From an uncultured Micromonospora sp. (GTDB lineage: Bacteria > Actinomycetota > Actinomycetes > Mycobacteriales > Micromonosporaceae): a stretch of DNA of 10,791 bases. The DNA lies in the NCBI GenBank assembly GCA_937951935.1, contig CALGAM010000027.1:1-10791 (forward strand), given 5' to 3'. This document shows positions 1 through 6,397 of the stretch, one piece after another; within the stretch, counting starts at the first letter, position 1; every line of letters starts with the position of its first letter. The notes below the pieces were generated by a model. It saw only the letters and a program-made list of their open reading frames with translations. It searched no databases and was not told the origin of the DNA. Position numbers and translations under genes: made by a program.

Positions 1-848
1 CCCACATCGACTTCTTCGAGGAGATCGCCAAGTTCCGGGCCGCCCGCCGGATCTGGGCCCGCTGGATGCGCGACGTCTACGGCGCGACCGCCGAGCGGGC
101 GCTCTGGCTGCGCTTCCACACCCAGACCGCGGGCGTCTCGCTGACCGCGCAGCAGCCGGTCAACAACGTCGTCCGTACCGCGGTCGAGGCACTCGCCGCG
201 GTTCTCGGCGGCACCAACTCGCTGCACACCAACGCACTGGACGAGACCCTCGCGCTCCCGACCGACGAGACGGCCGAGATCGCACTGCGTACCCAGCAGG
301 TGCTGATGGAGGAGACCGGGGTCACCAACGTGGCCGACCCGCTCGGCGGTTCCTGGTACGTCGAGGCGCTGACCGACCGGATCGAGGCCGAGGCGGAGGA
401 GATCTTCGCGCAGATCCTGCGGCTCGGCGGCGACGGGCCGCACCGGATCGGGCCGATGACCTCGGGGATCCTGCGTGGCATCGAGGACGGCTGGTTCACC
501 GGCCAGATCGCCGAGGCGGCCTTCGCCTACCAGCAGGCGCTGGAGAAGGGCGAGAAGAAGATCGTCGGGGTGAACTGCCACACCAACACCGTCGCCAAGG
601 AGGTGGAGATCCTCCGGGTCTCGCACGAGGTGGAGCTGGAGCAGCGGCGGGTGCTGGCCGAGCGGCGGGCCGCGCGCGACGGCGCCGCGGTGACCGCCGC
701 GCTGGCCCGGATGGTCGAGGTGGCCCGTACCGGGGAGAACCTGATCCCGCCGATGCTCGACGCGGTGCGGGCCGAGGCGACCCTCGGCGAGATCTGCAAC
801 GCTCTGCGCGCCGAGTGGGGCGTCTACCGCGAGCCGGCCCGGTTCTGA
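1..848 (+). CDS. Acyl-CoA mutase large subunit (methylmalonyl-CoA mutase family), 3' part only
   Basis: The gene is cut by the left window edge. The frame is open from base 3, giving about 281 codons before the TGA. The translation matches the C-terminal half of the B12-dependent acyl-CoA mutase TIM-barrel subunit. Family hallmarks visible are the HTQTAGVSLTAQQP stretch, NNVVRTAVEALAAVLGG, SLHTNALDE and ADPLGGSWYVE. The end (TLGEICNALRAEWGVY) is the usual end of the stand-alone large subunit. No B12-binding DxHxxG domain follows, so cobalamin must be carried by a separate small subunit, as in isobutyryl-CoA or 2-hydroxyisobutyryl-CoA mutases and many actinobacterial mutases. Known role: adenosylcobalamin-dependent carbon-skeleton rearrangement of acyl-CoAs in the cytosol. 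Substrate (methylmalonyl-, isobutyryl-, ethylmalonyl-CoA) cannot be decided, because much of the substrate pocket lies outside the window. The downstream gene is 143 nt away and probably has its own promoter. Confidence 0.9.
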   Translation, partial: HIDFFEEIAKFRAARRIWARWMRDVYGATAERALWLRFHTQTAGVSLTAQQPVNNVVRTAVEALAAVLGGTNSLHTNALDETLALPTDETAEIALRTQQVLMEETGVTNVADPLGGSWYVEALTDRIEAEAEEIFAQILRLGGDGPHRIGPMTSGILRGIEDGWFTGQIAEAAFAYQQALEKGEKKIVGVNCHTNTVAKEVEILRVSHEVELEQRRVLAERRAARDGAAVTAALARMVEVARTGENLIPPMLDAVRAEATLGEICNALRAEWGVYREPARF

Positions 849-991
849 CCCCGGCCGCCCGGGTCACGGGTCCCGCCCCGCGGACCGGACCGGCACGGGT
901 CGAGGCCGACCGGTCGGATTGGGCGGATGTCGGCTGCCGGCCACCGGCGGTTTGCCGGGAACGGGCCCGGCGCGTGCAAGACTAGACAACC

Positions 992-1915
992 ATGAGCGAC
1001 CCACGGATGACCTCGTCGATCTTCACCCGCGGTGCGGTGGACCTCAGCGCGTTGCGCACCACCGCCCAGGCACCCGCACCATCTCCGGCCAGCCCGTCCG
1101 CCGGCCCGACGCCCGGCGGCGCGTCGCCCGCCGGTCGGTCGGGTGGGGTCACGGTGATCGATGTCACCGAGGCGACCTTCCAGTCCGAGGTGCTGGAGCG
1201 CTCGCTCACCACGCCCGTGGTGATCGACTTCTGGGCCTCGTGGTGCCAGCCCTGCAAGCAGCTCTCCCCGGTGCTGGAGAAGCTCGCCGTCGAGGGGGGC
1301 GGCGCCTGGGTGCTGGCCAAGATCGACGTCGACGCCAACCCGCGGCTCGCACAGATGTTCCGGGTGCAGGGCATTCCGATGGTGGTCGGGATCGTCGGCG
1401 GTCAGCCGGTGGACGCGTTCGCCGGGGTACACCCCGAGGCGCAGCTGCGGCAGTGGATCGGGGCGCTGCTCAAGGCGGCTGGTGTCACCATGCAACCCCC
1501 GTCCGACCCGCGGCTCGTCGAGGCCGACGAGGCGCTGCTCCGCGGCGACCTCGACGCCGCCGAGCAGGCGTACAAGAAGATCCTGGCGGACAGCCCGGCG
1601 GACGCGGCGGCCGAGGCGGGCCTGGCGCACGTCGCCCTGGCCCGGCGGGTGAACGGAGTGGACCCGGCGGCGGCGCTCGCCGCGGCCGAGGCGAAGCCCG
1701 ACGACGTACCGGCGCAGCTGCTGGCCGCCGACGTCGAGGTGCTCAGCGGCCAGGCCGAGCAGGCGTACGCCCGGTTGGTCGACGTGGTTCGCCGGACGGC
1801 CGGGGACGACCGGGAGTCGGCCCGGGCACACCTGGTGTCCCTGTTCACCATCGCCGGTCCGGACGATCCCGCGGTGGCGTCCGCCCGGCGGGCGCTCTCC
1901 CGTGCGCTCTTCTAG
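992..1915 (+). CDS. Thioredoxin-domain/TPR protein, CnoX (YbbN)-like
   Basis: 307 aa. Residues 1-55 are a flexible N-terminus with an Ala/Pro/Ser/Gly-rich stretch (about 26-52). Residues 55-163 are a thioredoxin fold with the redox motif W84-CQPC (C85, C88) and the cis-proline loop GIPM (P129). Residues 172-305 are helical TPR-like repeats (EADEALLRGDLDAAEQAYKKI and following). This order and length match the CnoX/YbbN family, whose members act in the cytosol as chaperedoxins, protecting clients from aggregation and overoxidation and passing them to chaperones. E. coli CnoX lacks the CxxC pair. This protein keeps both cysteines, so true thiol-disulfide activity is likely (inference). ATG 992 is chosen as the first start. 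No clear Shine-Dalgarno sequence precedes it, so leaderless translation or a start at ATG 1007 are possible. The next gene follows after 67 nt on the same strand and may be co-transcribed. Confidence 0.88.
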   Translation: MSDPRMTSSIFTRGAVDLSALRTTAQAPAPSPASPSAGPTPGGASPAGRSGGVTVIDVTEATFQSEVLERSLTTPVVIDFWASWCQPCKQLSPVLEKLAVEGGGAWVLAKIDVDANPRLAQMFRVQGIPMVVGIVGGQPVDAFAGVHPEAQLRQWIGALLKAAGVTMQPPSDPRLVEADEALLRGDLDAAEQAYKKILADSPADAAAEAGLAHVALARRVNGVDPAAALAAAEAKPDDVPAQLLAADVEVLSGQAEQAYARLVDVVRRTAGDDRESARAHLVSLFTIAGPDDPAVASARRALSRALF

Positions 1916-1982
1916 AACAATGTGAGTACGAGCAGCGGACATGGCCCCGCTGGCAGCCGTGACACGGGACGGGAGGCACGTC

Positions 1983-3230
1983 GTGCGCCGGATCGCCGTC
2001 CTGGACGCTCCGTCCAACCTGGGTCTGCGTCCACCGACGCCCACGTCGGTGCCCGGGTGTGCCAAGGCACCGGGTGCGTTGCGTGACCATGACCTGGTCA
2101 GCCGGCTTGGTGCCCGGGACGCCGGCTGCCTCACCCCTCCCCGGTACGACCCCGGCGACTGGCGTCCCGGGGACGGGGTGTGCCACGCCCCCCTGATCGC
2201 GGCCTACTCGGTGGCGCTGGCCGACCGGATCGGCGCGATCATCGACCGGGGAGAGTTCCCGCTGGTGCTGGGGGGTGACTGCTCGATCCTTCTCGGTGCG
2301 GCGCTGGCCATGCACCGGCTCGGCGAGGCGGTCGGGGGCAGGATCGGCCTGGTCTTCGTCGACGGTCACTCCGACTTCCGGCATCCCGGCAACGCCTCGT
2401 ACGTGGGCGCGGCGGCCGGGGAGGACCTCGCCCTGGCGACCGGACGGGGACAGGCCGACCTGGCCGCGATCGAGGGGCGCCGGCCGTACTTCCGGGACAT
2501 CGACGTGGTGGTGCTCGGCATCCGCGCCCACGACGAGTACCGGCTCGACCTCCAGGCGGCCGGGATCCTGAACCGGTCGGTGCCGGCGCTGCGCGCCGAG
2601 GGTGCGGCCCGGACCGCCCAGTGGGCGCGTGAACAGTTGAGCGACTGCGTCGGCTACTGGGTCCACGTCGACGTCGACGTCCTCGATCCGGCGGTGATGC
2701 CGGCGGTCGACGCGCCGGATCCGGGCGGGATCGCCTTCGCCGAGCTGGAGCTGCTGCTGGCTGGTCTGGTCGACACCCCGCACTGCCTGGGGATGGAACT
2801 CACCGTGTTCGATCCCGACTACGACCCGGACGGGGCCTACGCCGCCGAGATCGTCGACACGCTCGTCGCCGGACTCGCCCCGGTGGCGACAGCGGACGTG
2901 GGCCCGCCCCGGCTGCTGCCGGCGCCCCGGCCCGGCGGCCCGGAGCGCGGTCCGGCCGGTGGCACACCCGGTCTGACGGTGGTTCCGGGTCCCCGGCCGG
3001 TACCGACGGTCACTCCGATCCCGTCGCCGCTGCTGTCGCCCCCGGCGGTGCTGCCGCCGTCCCCGCTGGCGACCGCACCGCCGCCGTCCGCCTCGGGCGC
3101 CGGGGCGAACCCCGGACCGGCGAACACGGCATCACCGAATCCCGGGTCGCCGAACGGCGTCCCGGCCGCTGGCCGGCCCGACCAGGACGGGCCGGATCCG
3201 GGGACGGATTCCGCGGCCGAGATCGCCTGA
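1983..3230 (+). CDS. Arginase/agmatinase-superfamily protein with Pro-rich C-terminal tail
   Basis: 415 aa from GTG 1983, preceded at 6 nt by GGGAGG (1971-1976). An upstream in-frame ATG at 1941 has no such site. The ureohydrolase fold spans about residues 1-305. Metal-site motifs are GGDCS (97-101), DGHSDF (127-132: D127, H129, D131) and HVDVDVLDP (228-236: D230, D232), with E272 in the later MELTVFDPDYD motif. Arginases normally read GGDHS, so Cys100 replaces one metal-binding His. From memory, GGDCS together with DGHxDF is common in an uncharacterised actinobacterial clade annotated only as arginase family, so it need not mean inactivity. The reaction would be hydrolysis of a guanidino or similar C-N bond, but the substrate is not known. 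Residues ~307-415 form a disordered Pro/Gly/Ala/Ser-rich tail, unusual for the family, with coding-like GC-rich third positions. Likely cytosolic. Confidence 0.85.
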   Translation: MRRIAVLDAPSNLGLRPPTPTSVPGCAKAPGALRDHDLVSRLGARDAGCLTPPRYDPGDWRPGDGVCHAPLIAAYSVALADRIGAIIDRGEFPLVLGGDCSILLGAALAMHRLGEAVGGRIGLVFVDGHSDFRHPGNASYVGAAAGEDLALATGRGQADLAAIEGRRPYFRDIDVVVLGIRAHDEYRLDLQAAGILNRSVPALRAEGAARTAQWAREQLSDCVGYWVHVDVDVLDPAVMPAVDAPDPGGIAFAELELLLAGLVDTPHCLGMELTVFDPDYDPDGAYAAEIVDTLVAGLAPVATADVGPPRLLPAPRPGGPERGPAGGTPGLTVVPGPRPVPTVTPIPSPLLSPPAVLPPSPLATAPPPSASGAGANPGPANTASPNPGSPNGVPAAGRPDQDGPDPGTDSAAEIA

Positions 3231-3299
3231 CCGCCCGTGCCGCCCGTCCGGCGTCCCGCACGTCGCCCGGTGGCGTCCCGGGCCGGGACCAGGCCGGGG

Positions 3300-3390
3300 T
3301 TCTCCGTCCCGCCGCACACCCACCGACGAACCCGGCGGGGCGGAGGATCGGTCCCGCCACACAGCGACCGGTGCGGCGGGGCGGAGAATC
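3300..3390 (+). repeat. Nested inverted and direct repeat in the OsmC-gene leader
   Basis: The arm TTCTCCGTCCCGCCGCAC (3300-3317) is the reverse complement of 3371-3388 (GTGCGGCGGGGCGGAGAA) at 17 of 18 positions, and the one exception would be a G-U pair in RNA. A near-identical copy of the second arm lies between them: CGGCGGGGCGGAGGATC (3333-3349) against CGGCGGGGCGGAGAATC (3374-3390), 16 of 17 identical. The left arm can therefore pair with either copy. The distal copy contains the GCGGAG (3381-3386) that serves as ribosome binding site for the gene at 3396. Two mutually exclusive hairpins, one hiding and one freeing this site, are possible. At DNA level the same layout could be a set of protein-binding sites. 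The repeats are seen directly; regulation is inference. Confidence 0.6.
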
Positions 3391-3395
3391 CGCGT

Positions 3396-3875
3396 ATGGC
3401 GCGGACACACGAGTACCGGCTCAGGCTCACCTGGACCGGAGCCGGAGCGGAGGGCACCGTCAACTACCGGTCGTACGGCCGTGACCACGAGGTCGTCGCC
3501 GACGGTCCGCCGCCCCTGCTCGGTTCCGCCGACCCGACGTACCGGGGCGACCCGAGCCGCTGGAACCCGGAGCAGCTCCTCGTCGCCGCGCTCGCCCAGT
3601 GCCACATGCTGTCGTACCTGAGCCTGTGCGCCCGCGGGCGGGTCGTGGTGACGGCGTACACCGACGAGCCGGTCGGCACGATGGCCGAGACCGGGGACGG
3701 CGGGGGAGCCTTCACCGAGGTCGTGCTCCGGCCCCGGGTCACCGTCGCCACGCCGGATTCGGTGGAGCGCGCCCTGGCGCTGCACGCGAGGGCGCACGAG
3801 ATCTGCTTCATCGCCAGGTCGGTCGCCTTCCCGGTCCGCCACGAACCGGTCGTGCTCGTCGCCGGCCACGACTGA
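3396..3875 (+). CDS. OsmC family protein (YhfA-like)
   Basis: 159 aa, normal length for the family. It has the OsmC signature: Glu59 in WNPEQLLVAALAQCHM, Cys69 at the start of the long central helix, and Cys137 in HEICFIARSV. These are the two cysteines of the family's thiol peroxidase site. The N-terminal strand motif LTWTGAGAEGTVNYRSYGRDHEV and the AY-type strand after the central helix also fit. Known members reduce organic hydroperoxides in the cytosol using dithiol donors and respond to oxidative or osmotic stress. The YhfA-like branch is less well studied, so the substrate is open. ATG 3396 is preceded at 9 nt by GCGGAG, which lies inside the right arm of the 3300-3390 repeat, suggesting translational control. 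An in-frame upstream extension to 3237 reads through the repeat and is not protein-like. The CnoX-like gene nearby also belongs to thiol/oxidative defence. Confidence 0.88.
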   Translation: MARTHEYRLRLTWTGAGAEGTVNYRSYGRDHEVVADGPPPLLGSADPTYRGDPSRWNPEQLLVAALAQCHMLSYLSLCARGRVVVTAYTDEPVGTMAETGDGGGAFTEVVLRPRVTVATPDSVERALALHARAHEICFIARSVAFPVRHEPVVLVAGHD

Positions 3876-3914
3876 GCTCCGACCGGGACCGCCGGCGCCG
3901 CCCGGCACCGCCCG

Positions 3915-3950
3915 CCGGTCCGGGCGGCAGGCTCCCGCCGCCCGGACCGG
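3915..3950. terminator. Bidirectional hairpin terminator between convergent genes
   Basis: CCGGTCCGGGCGG (3915-3927) and CCGCCCGGACCGG (3938-3950) form a perfect 13-bp stem with a 10-nt loop. It lies between the converging ends of the OsmC gene (3875) and the hydrolase gene (3960). No U-tract follows on either side, as is common for actinomycete terminators. Confidence 0.75.
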
Positions 3951-3959
3951 TCTCCCGGG

Positions 3960-4898
3960 TCAGGCCGGGACGGTGGCCTGCGCCGGGGCGGCCAGCCAGC
4001 GGGTGTTCTCCACCGCCATGGTCTGGACCTCCGCCTCGGTGAAGCCCGCCTCCAGCAGCCGGTCGGCGAACAGCGGCAGCCCGTCCTCCACCGGCGGGTT
4101 GAACGGCTGGCCGAGGTCGCTGGAGAGCACCGAGTGCCTGGGCCCGACCGCCCGGATGTTGGCGAAGAGGTCGGCCCAGGCGACCTTTCCGGTGTACGGC
4201 GTGGTGAAGCAGCGCTCCAGCAGCGCCCCGGCCTCGGCCAGCTCGCGTTGTTCGGCAACGCTCAGCCGCTGCGAGGTGAACTCGGGGTGGGTGACGACGA
4301 TCCGCCGTACGCCCTCCTCGCGGGCGGCCCGGACCACCGCGAGGATCTCCGGGCCGGCCAGGTGCCCGGTGGCCAGCACCAGGTCGTGTCGGGCGATCAC
4401 CCGCAGTACCTGGCGGACCCGGTCGAGGACCCGCCCGTCGGCGTCGACCACCTCGACCACGTCCGGGACGATGCCCTGGGCGTGCAGGTCGGCCTGGAGC
4501 GCCCCCCACATCGCCGGCTTGGCTCCGGGCAGGTCGGTCGCCGTGCTGCGCCGCTGGTTGCCGGAGTCCACGGTGGGCATCCAGACGAACCGCGCGCCCT
4601 GCCGGCCGGCGATCTCCACCGCGGCCGGGTTCATCCCGCCCATCGCGCCGTTGAGGGTGACGGAGCCGAGGACGTCGACCTCGGGGCGGACCTTGCGGAC
4701 CACCATCGCCCGCTCGGCGGTCGAGACGTAGTGGGACTTCAGCACGAACCCGGCGAGCCCGACCTCGGCGAACCGCTGGGCCAGGTCCAGGTCGTCGATC
4801 CGCCGCTCCATCACGTCCGGGGCGACGTGCACGTGGGTGTCGTACGCCCCGGCGACCAGGGCACGGGCGCGGGCTGAGGGGACGGGGTGCTCGGACAT
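3960..4898 (-). CDS. DUF6282-type metal-dependent hydrolase (amidohydrolase-like)
   Basis: 312 aa from ATG at 4898. The ribosome binding site AAGGAG (4904-4909) lies 5 nt upstream, which decides this start over a longer frame beginning at 4958. Metal-site pattern of the amidohydrolase/PHP-like TIM barrel: Y-DTHVH (H22, H24) near the N-terminus, KSHY (K54, H56), ATGHLAGPE (H179), VVTHPEF (H204) and SSDLGQP (D261). The overall sequence (DVMERR, GFVLKSHY, GAMGGMNP, WMPTVDS) fits the family I know as DUF6282. To my knowledge this family has no assigned substrate. Expected to be a cytosolic hydrolase acting on a C-N, C-O or lactone bond (inference). It is the second gene of an operon with the GntR gene 40 nt upstream, and lies across the regulatory gap from a divergent ABC uptake pair. 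That suggests it processes the imported compound. Confidence 0.8.
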   Translation of the reverse strand: MSEHPVPSARARALVAGAYDTHVHVAPDVMERRIDDLDLAQRFAEVGLAGFVLKSHYVSTAERAMVVRKVRPEVDVLGSVTLNGAMGGMNPAAVEIAGRQGARFVWMPTVDSGNQRRSTATDLPGAKPAMWGALQADLHAQGIVPDVVEVVDADGRVLDRVRQVLRVIARHDLVLATGHLAGPEILAVVRAAREEGVRRIVVTHPEFTSQRLSVAEQRELAEAGALLERCFTTPYTGKVAWADLFANIRAVGPRHSVLSSDLGQPFNPPVEDGLPLFADRLLEAGFTEAEVQTMAVENTRWLAAPAQATVPA

Positions 4899-4938
4899 CC
4901 TGCTCCTTCGTGGACGTGTGACGTTGGGGGTGACCCGC

Positions 4939-5781
4939 TCATCCGGTACGGGACGCACCGCCGCGGCGGCGCTGCGCCGTCACGGTCCGGGCCAGCGTGG
5001 ACTCGACGTGCCCGAGATGCCGTCGCATCGCGGCCTCGGCCGCGTCGGGATCGCGGGCGGCGATCGCGTCGACGATCGCGGTGTGTTCGGCGTACGACTG
5101 GGCGGGCCGCCCGGGCACCAGGATGGTGCGGTACTGGAAGCGGACGAGCTGGGCCCGCAGGCCGGCGATGAGCCGGGCCGCGGTGTCGTGCCGGGCCGCC
5201 GCGATGATCGCGGCGTGCAGCTTGGCGTTGACCTCGGAGTAGCCCAGCAGGTCGTCCTGGTCGAGCTTGCGGGCCATCCGGTCGAGGATGCGCCGGATCG
5301 ACGCGATCTCCCGGGCGGTGGCGTTGCGGGCCGCGTGCCGGGCGGCGAGCGCCTCCAGCACGGCCCGGACCTGGAGTATCTCCACCGCCTCGGCCTCGGT
5401 GACGAGCCGGACGTGCGCACCCCGGTTCGGGGTGAGGACGACCAGACCATCCTGCCCGAGCCGGACCAGCACGGTCCGGACCACGGCCCGGCTGACCTGC
5501 AGCCGGGCCGCCAGGTCGACCTCGATGAGCCGTTCGTTGGGCATCAGCTCGCCCCGGTCGATCGCCCGGCGCAGCTCCTCGTACGCCTCGTCCGCGGTCC
5601 GCCCGCCGGACCGCCGCCGCCCGGTACGCGTCCCGGTGTCCGCCGGTGCCGGCGCGGTGGTCGGTGCGCGGTGCTGGACCGATGTCGACGTCGATGCCCG
5701 GCGTCGCCTCGGGGGTGCGTCTCCTGGCGTCGCGGCGTGCTCGTCCGGGTACGAGTCACTCGTGCTCGGGTCGTCGCTCAT
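4939..5781 (-). CDS. GntR-family transcriptional regulator, FCD (FadR) subfamily
   Basis: 280 aa from ATG at 5781. Residues ~64-125 are the winged helix-turn-helix (AYEELRRAIDRGELMPNERLIEVDLAARLQVSRAVVRTVLVRLGQ, then the wing LTPNRGAHV). Residues ~130-265 are the all-helical FCD effector domain. Its usual metal-ligand positions are N185-x3-H189 (Asp is more common than Asn here), H233 and H255. FCD regulators usually bind a carboxylated metabolite and release DNA. Residues 1-62 are an odd low-complexity extension rich in Ser, Thr, Pro and Arg, including RRRR at 25-28, with no alternative start codon before the HTH. GAGG touches the ATG with no spacing, so initiation may be weak or leaderless. 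It is the first gene of the operon with the DUF6282 hydrolase and probably controls both that operon and the divergent transporter. Confidence 0.9.
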   Translation of the reverse strand: MSDDPSTSDSYPDEHAATPGDAPPRRRRASTSTSVQHRAPTTAPAPADTGTRTGRRRSGGRTADEAYEELRRAIDRGELMPNERLIEVDLAARLQVSRAVVRTVLVRLGQDGLVVLTPNRGAHVRLVTEAEAVEILQVRAVLEALAARHAARNATAREIASIRRILDRMARKLDQDDLLGYSEVNAKLHAAIIAAARHDTAARLIAGLRAQLVRFQYRTILVPGRPAQSYAEHTAIVDAIAARDPDAAEAAMRRHLGHVESTLARTVTAQRRRGGASRTG

Positions 5782-5827
5782 CCTCGGGCCACCGCCGCGG
5801 GGAGACGTCCACAGTGACTTGGGCGGA

Positions 5828-5855
5828 AGTCTGTCGCCTTCCGGTCGTCGGTCAA
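5828..5855 (-). promoter_or_regulatory. Candidate promoter of the GntR-hydrolase operon
   Basis: Read on the minus strand: TTGACC (5855-5850), a 16-nt spacer, then CAGACT (5833-5828), resembling actinobacterial housekeeping -35 and -10 boxes. A start near 5820 would give a leader of about 40 nt before ATG 5781. The spacer is a little short and the -10 is imperfect. Confidence 0.35.
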
Positions 5856-6041
5856 CATCTGGGCGGTTTCGCCAGCGACGGCGACGGAGACAGGCGCGGA
5901 GACGAGACTGGTACCTCGTGTCCGCACGGTCCAGGTGTCGACGGGAGAATTCACGCGTGGGACCTTAACCGCCGCACGCACGTCGACCCGTCGGTTGCGG
6001 ACGCGCCGGCGGCCGCGTCGCGGAGGCCGGCACCCGACACC

Positions 6042-6072
6042 GCCCCGTCTCTCGGGGCATGGGGACCCCATG
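6042..6072. repeat. Two abutting perfect palindromes
   Basis: GCCCCG-tctct-CGGGGC (6042-6058) is a 6-bp stem with a 5-nt loop. Sharing its last base, CATGGGG-A-CCCCATG (6058-6072) is a perfect 15-bp palindrome with 7-bp arms. Both sit in the middle of the divergent gap. They could be operator sites, or a small hairpin transcript end for either strand. Function is unknown. Confidence 0.5.
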
Positions 6073-6296
6073 ATCTGCGCGAACGCCACGACGCCGTACC
6101 GTGGTGGCGCCGACCCGCGACCGGCCGGGGGGACGGGGTGCCGGCGTCCGCCGGACCGGCTGCCGGCGGCGTGGTCGTGGCGGGCGGGGTGGCGCCACCA
6201 TCCTGGCACAGCAGCTCCGAGGCCACGTTGTCTCCAAAATCATCAACAATCCTGCCCGGAGGATGTCTGCTGTGGATCACACCTGTCAAGCCTTAT

Positions 6297-6320
6297 GAGC
6301 TGCTTAAACTTAAGACTCTC
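6297..6320. promoter_or_regulatory. Operator-like dyad GAG-N3-CTTAA-N2-TTAAG-N3-CTC
   Basis: CTTAA (6303-6307) and TTAAG (6310-6314) are perfect inverted half-sites around AC, and outer GAG (6297-6299) and CTC (6318-6320) are also symmetric. AT-rich symmetry of this kind is rare in such GC-rich DNA and it lies about 50 bp upstream of the transporter promoter. This is a typical position for a regulator site, but which protein binds is not known. Confidence 0.4.
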
Positions 6321-6362
6321 CACAGAGGTTGCCGACCGCTTGCCCGAGTTTTGACCGGATCT

Positions 6363-6397
6363 TGTCGGTGACATCCCCGATATGGGTCATTTACGAT
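6363..6397 (+). promoter_or_regulatory. Promoter of the ABC uptake genes with overlapping operator-like palindrome
   Basis: GTGACA (6368-6373), 18-nt spacer, TACGAT (6392-6397) matches housekeeping -35 (5 of 6) and -10 (4 of 6) boxes. The predicted start near 6404 gives a leader of about 107 nt. TGTC-GGT-GACA (6363-6373), a perfect 11-bp palindrome, covers the -35 box and would suit a repressor such as the divergent GntR protein (inference). Confidence 0.55.

Noticed and set aside
1941..1982. Upstream ATG start for the ureohydrolase
   Set aside because: No ribosome binding site precedes it, whereas GTG 1983 has GGGAGG at 6 nt and begins right at the conserved fold.
824..2134. Long minus-strand frame opposite the thioredoxin-TPR and ureohydrolase genes
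   Set aside because: Arg/Gly/His-rich composition without any family motif. It is the antisense shadow of well-recognised plus-strand genes in GC-rich DNA.
6263..6298. Eleven-codon leader peptide containing Cys, with GGAGG before its ATG
   Set aside because: GGAGG directly touches the ATG with no spacing, and it lies upstream of the best promoter, so it would not be in the transporter transcript.
5808..6325. TCCACAG copies as DnaA boxes or a replication origin
   Set aside because: None matches the full TTGTCCACA box, they are few and far apart, and no dnaA or dnaN gene is near. They are kept only as possible regulator sites.
5935..6354. Possible protein gene in the divergent gap
   Set aside because: Low-complexity Arg/Pro/Thr-rich translation, no plausible ribosome binding site, and overlap with promoter-like low-GC DNA.
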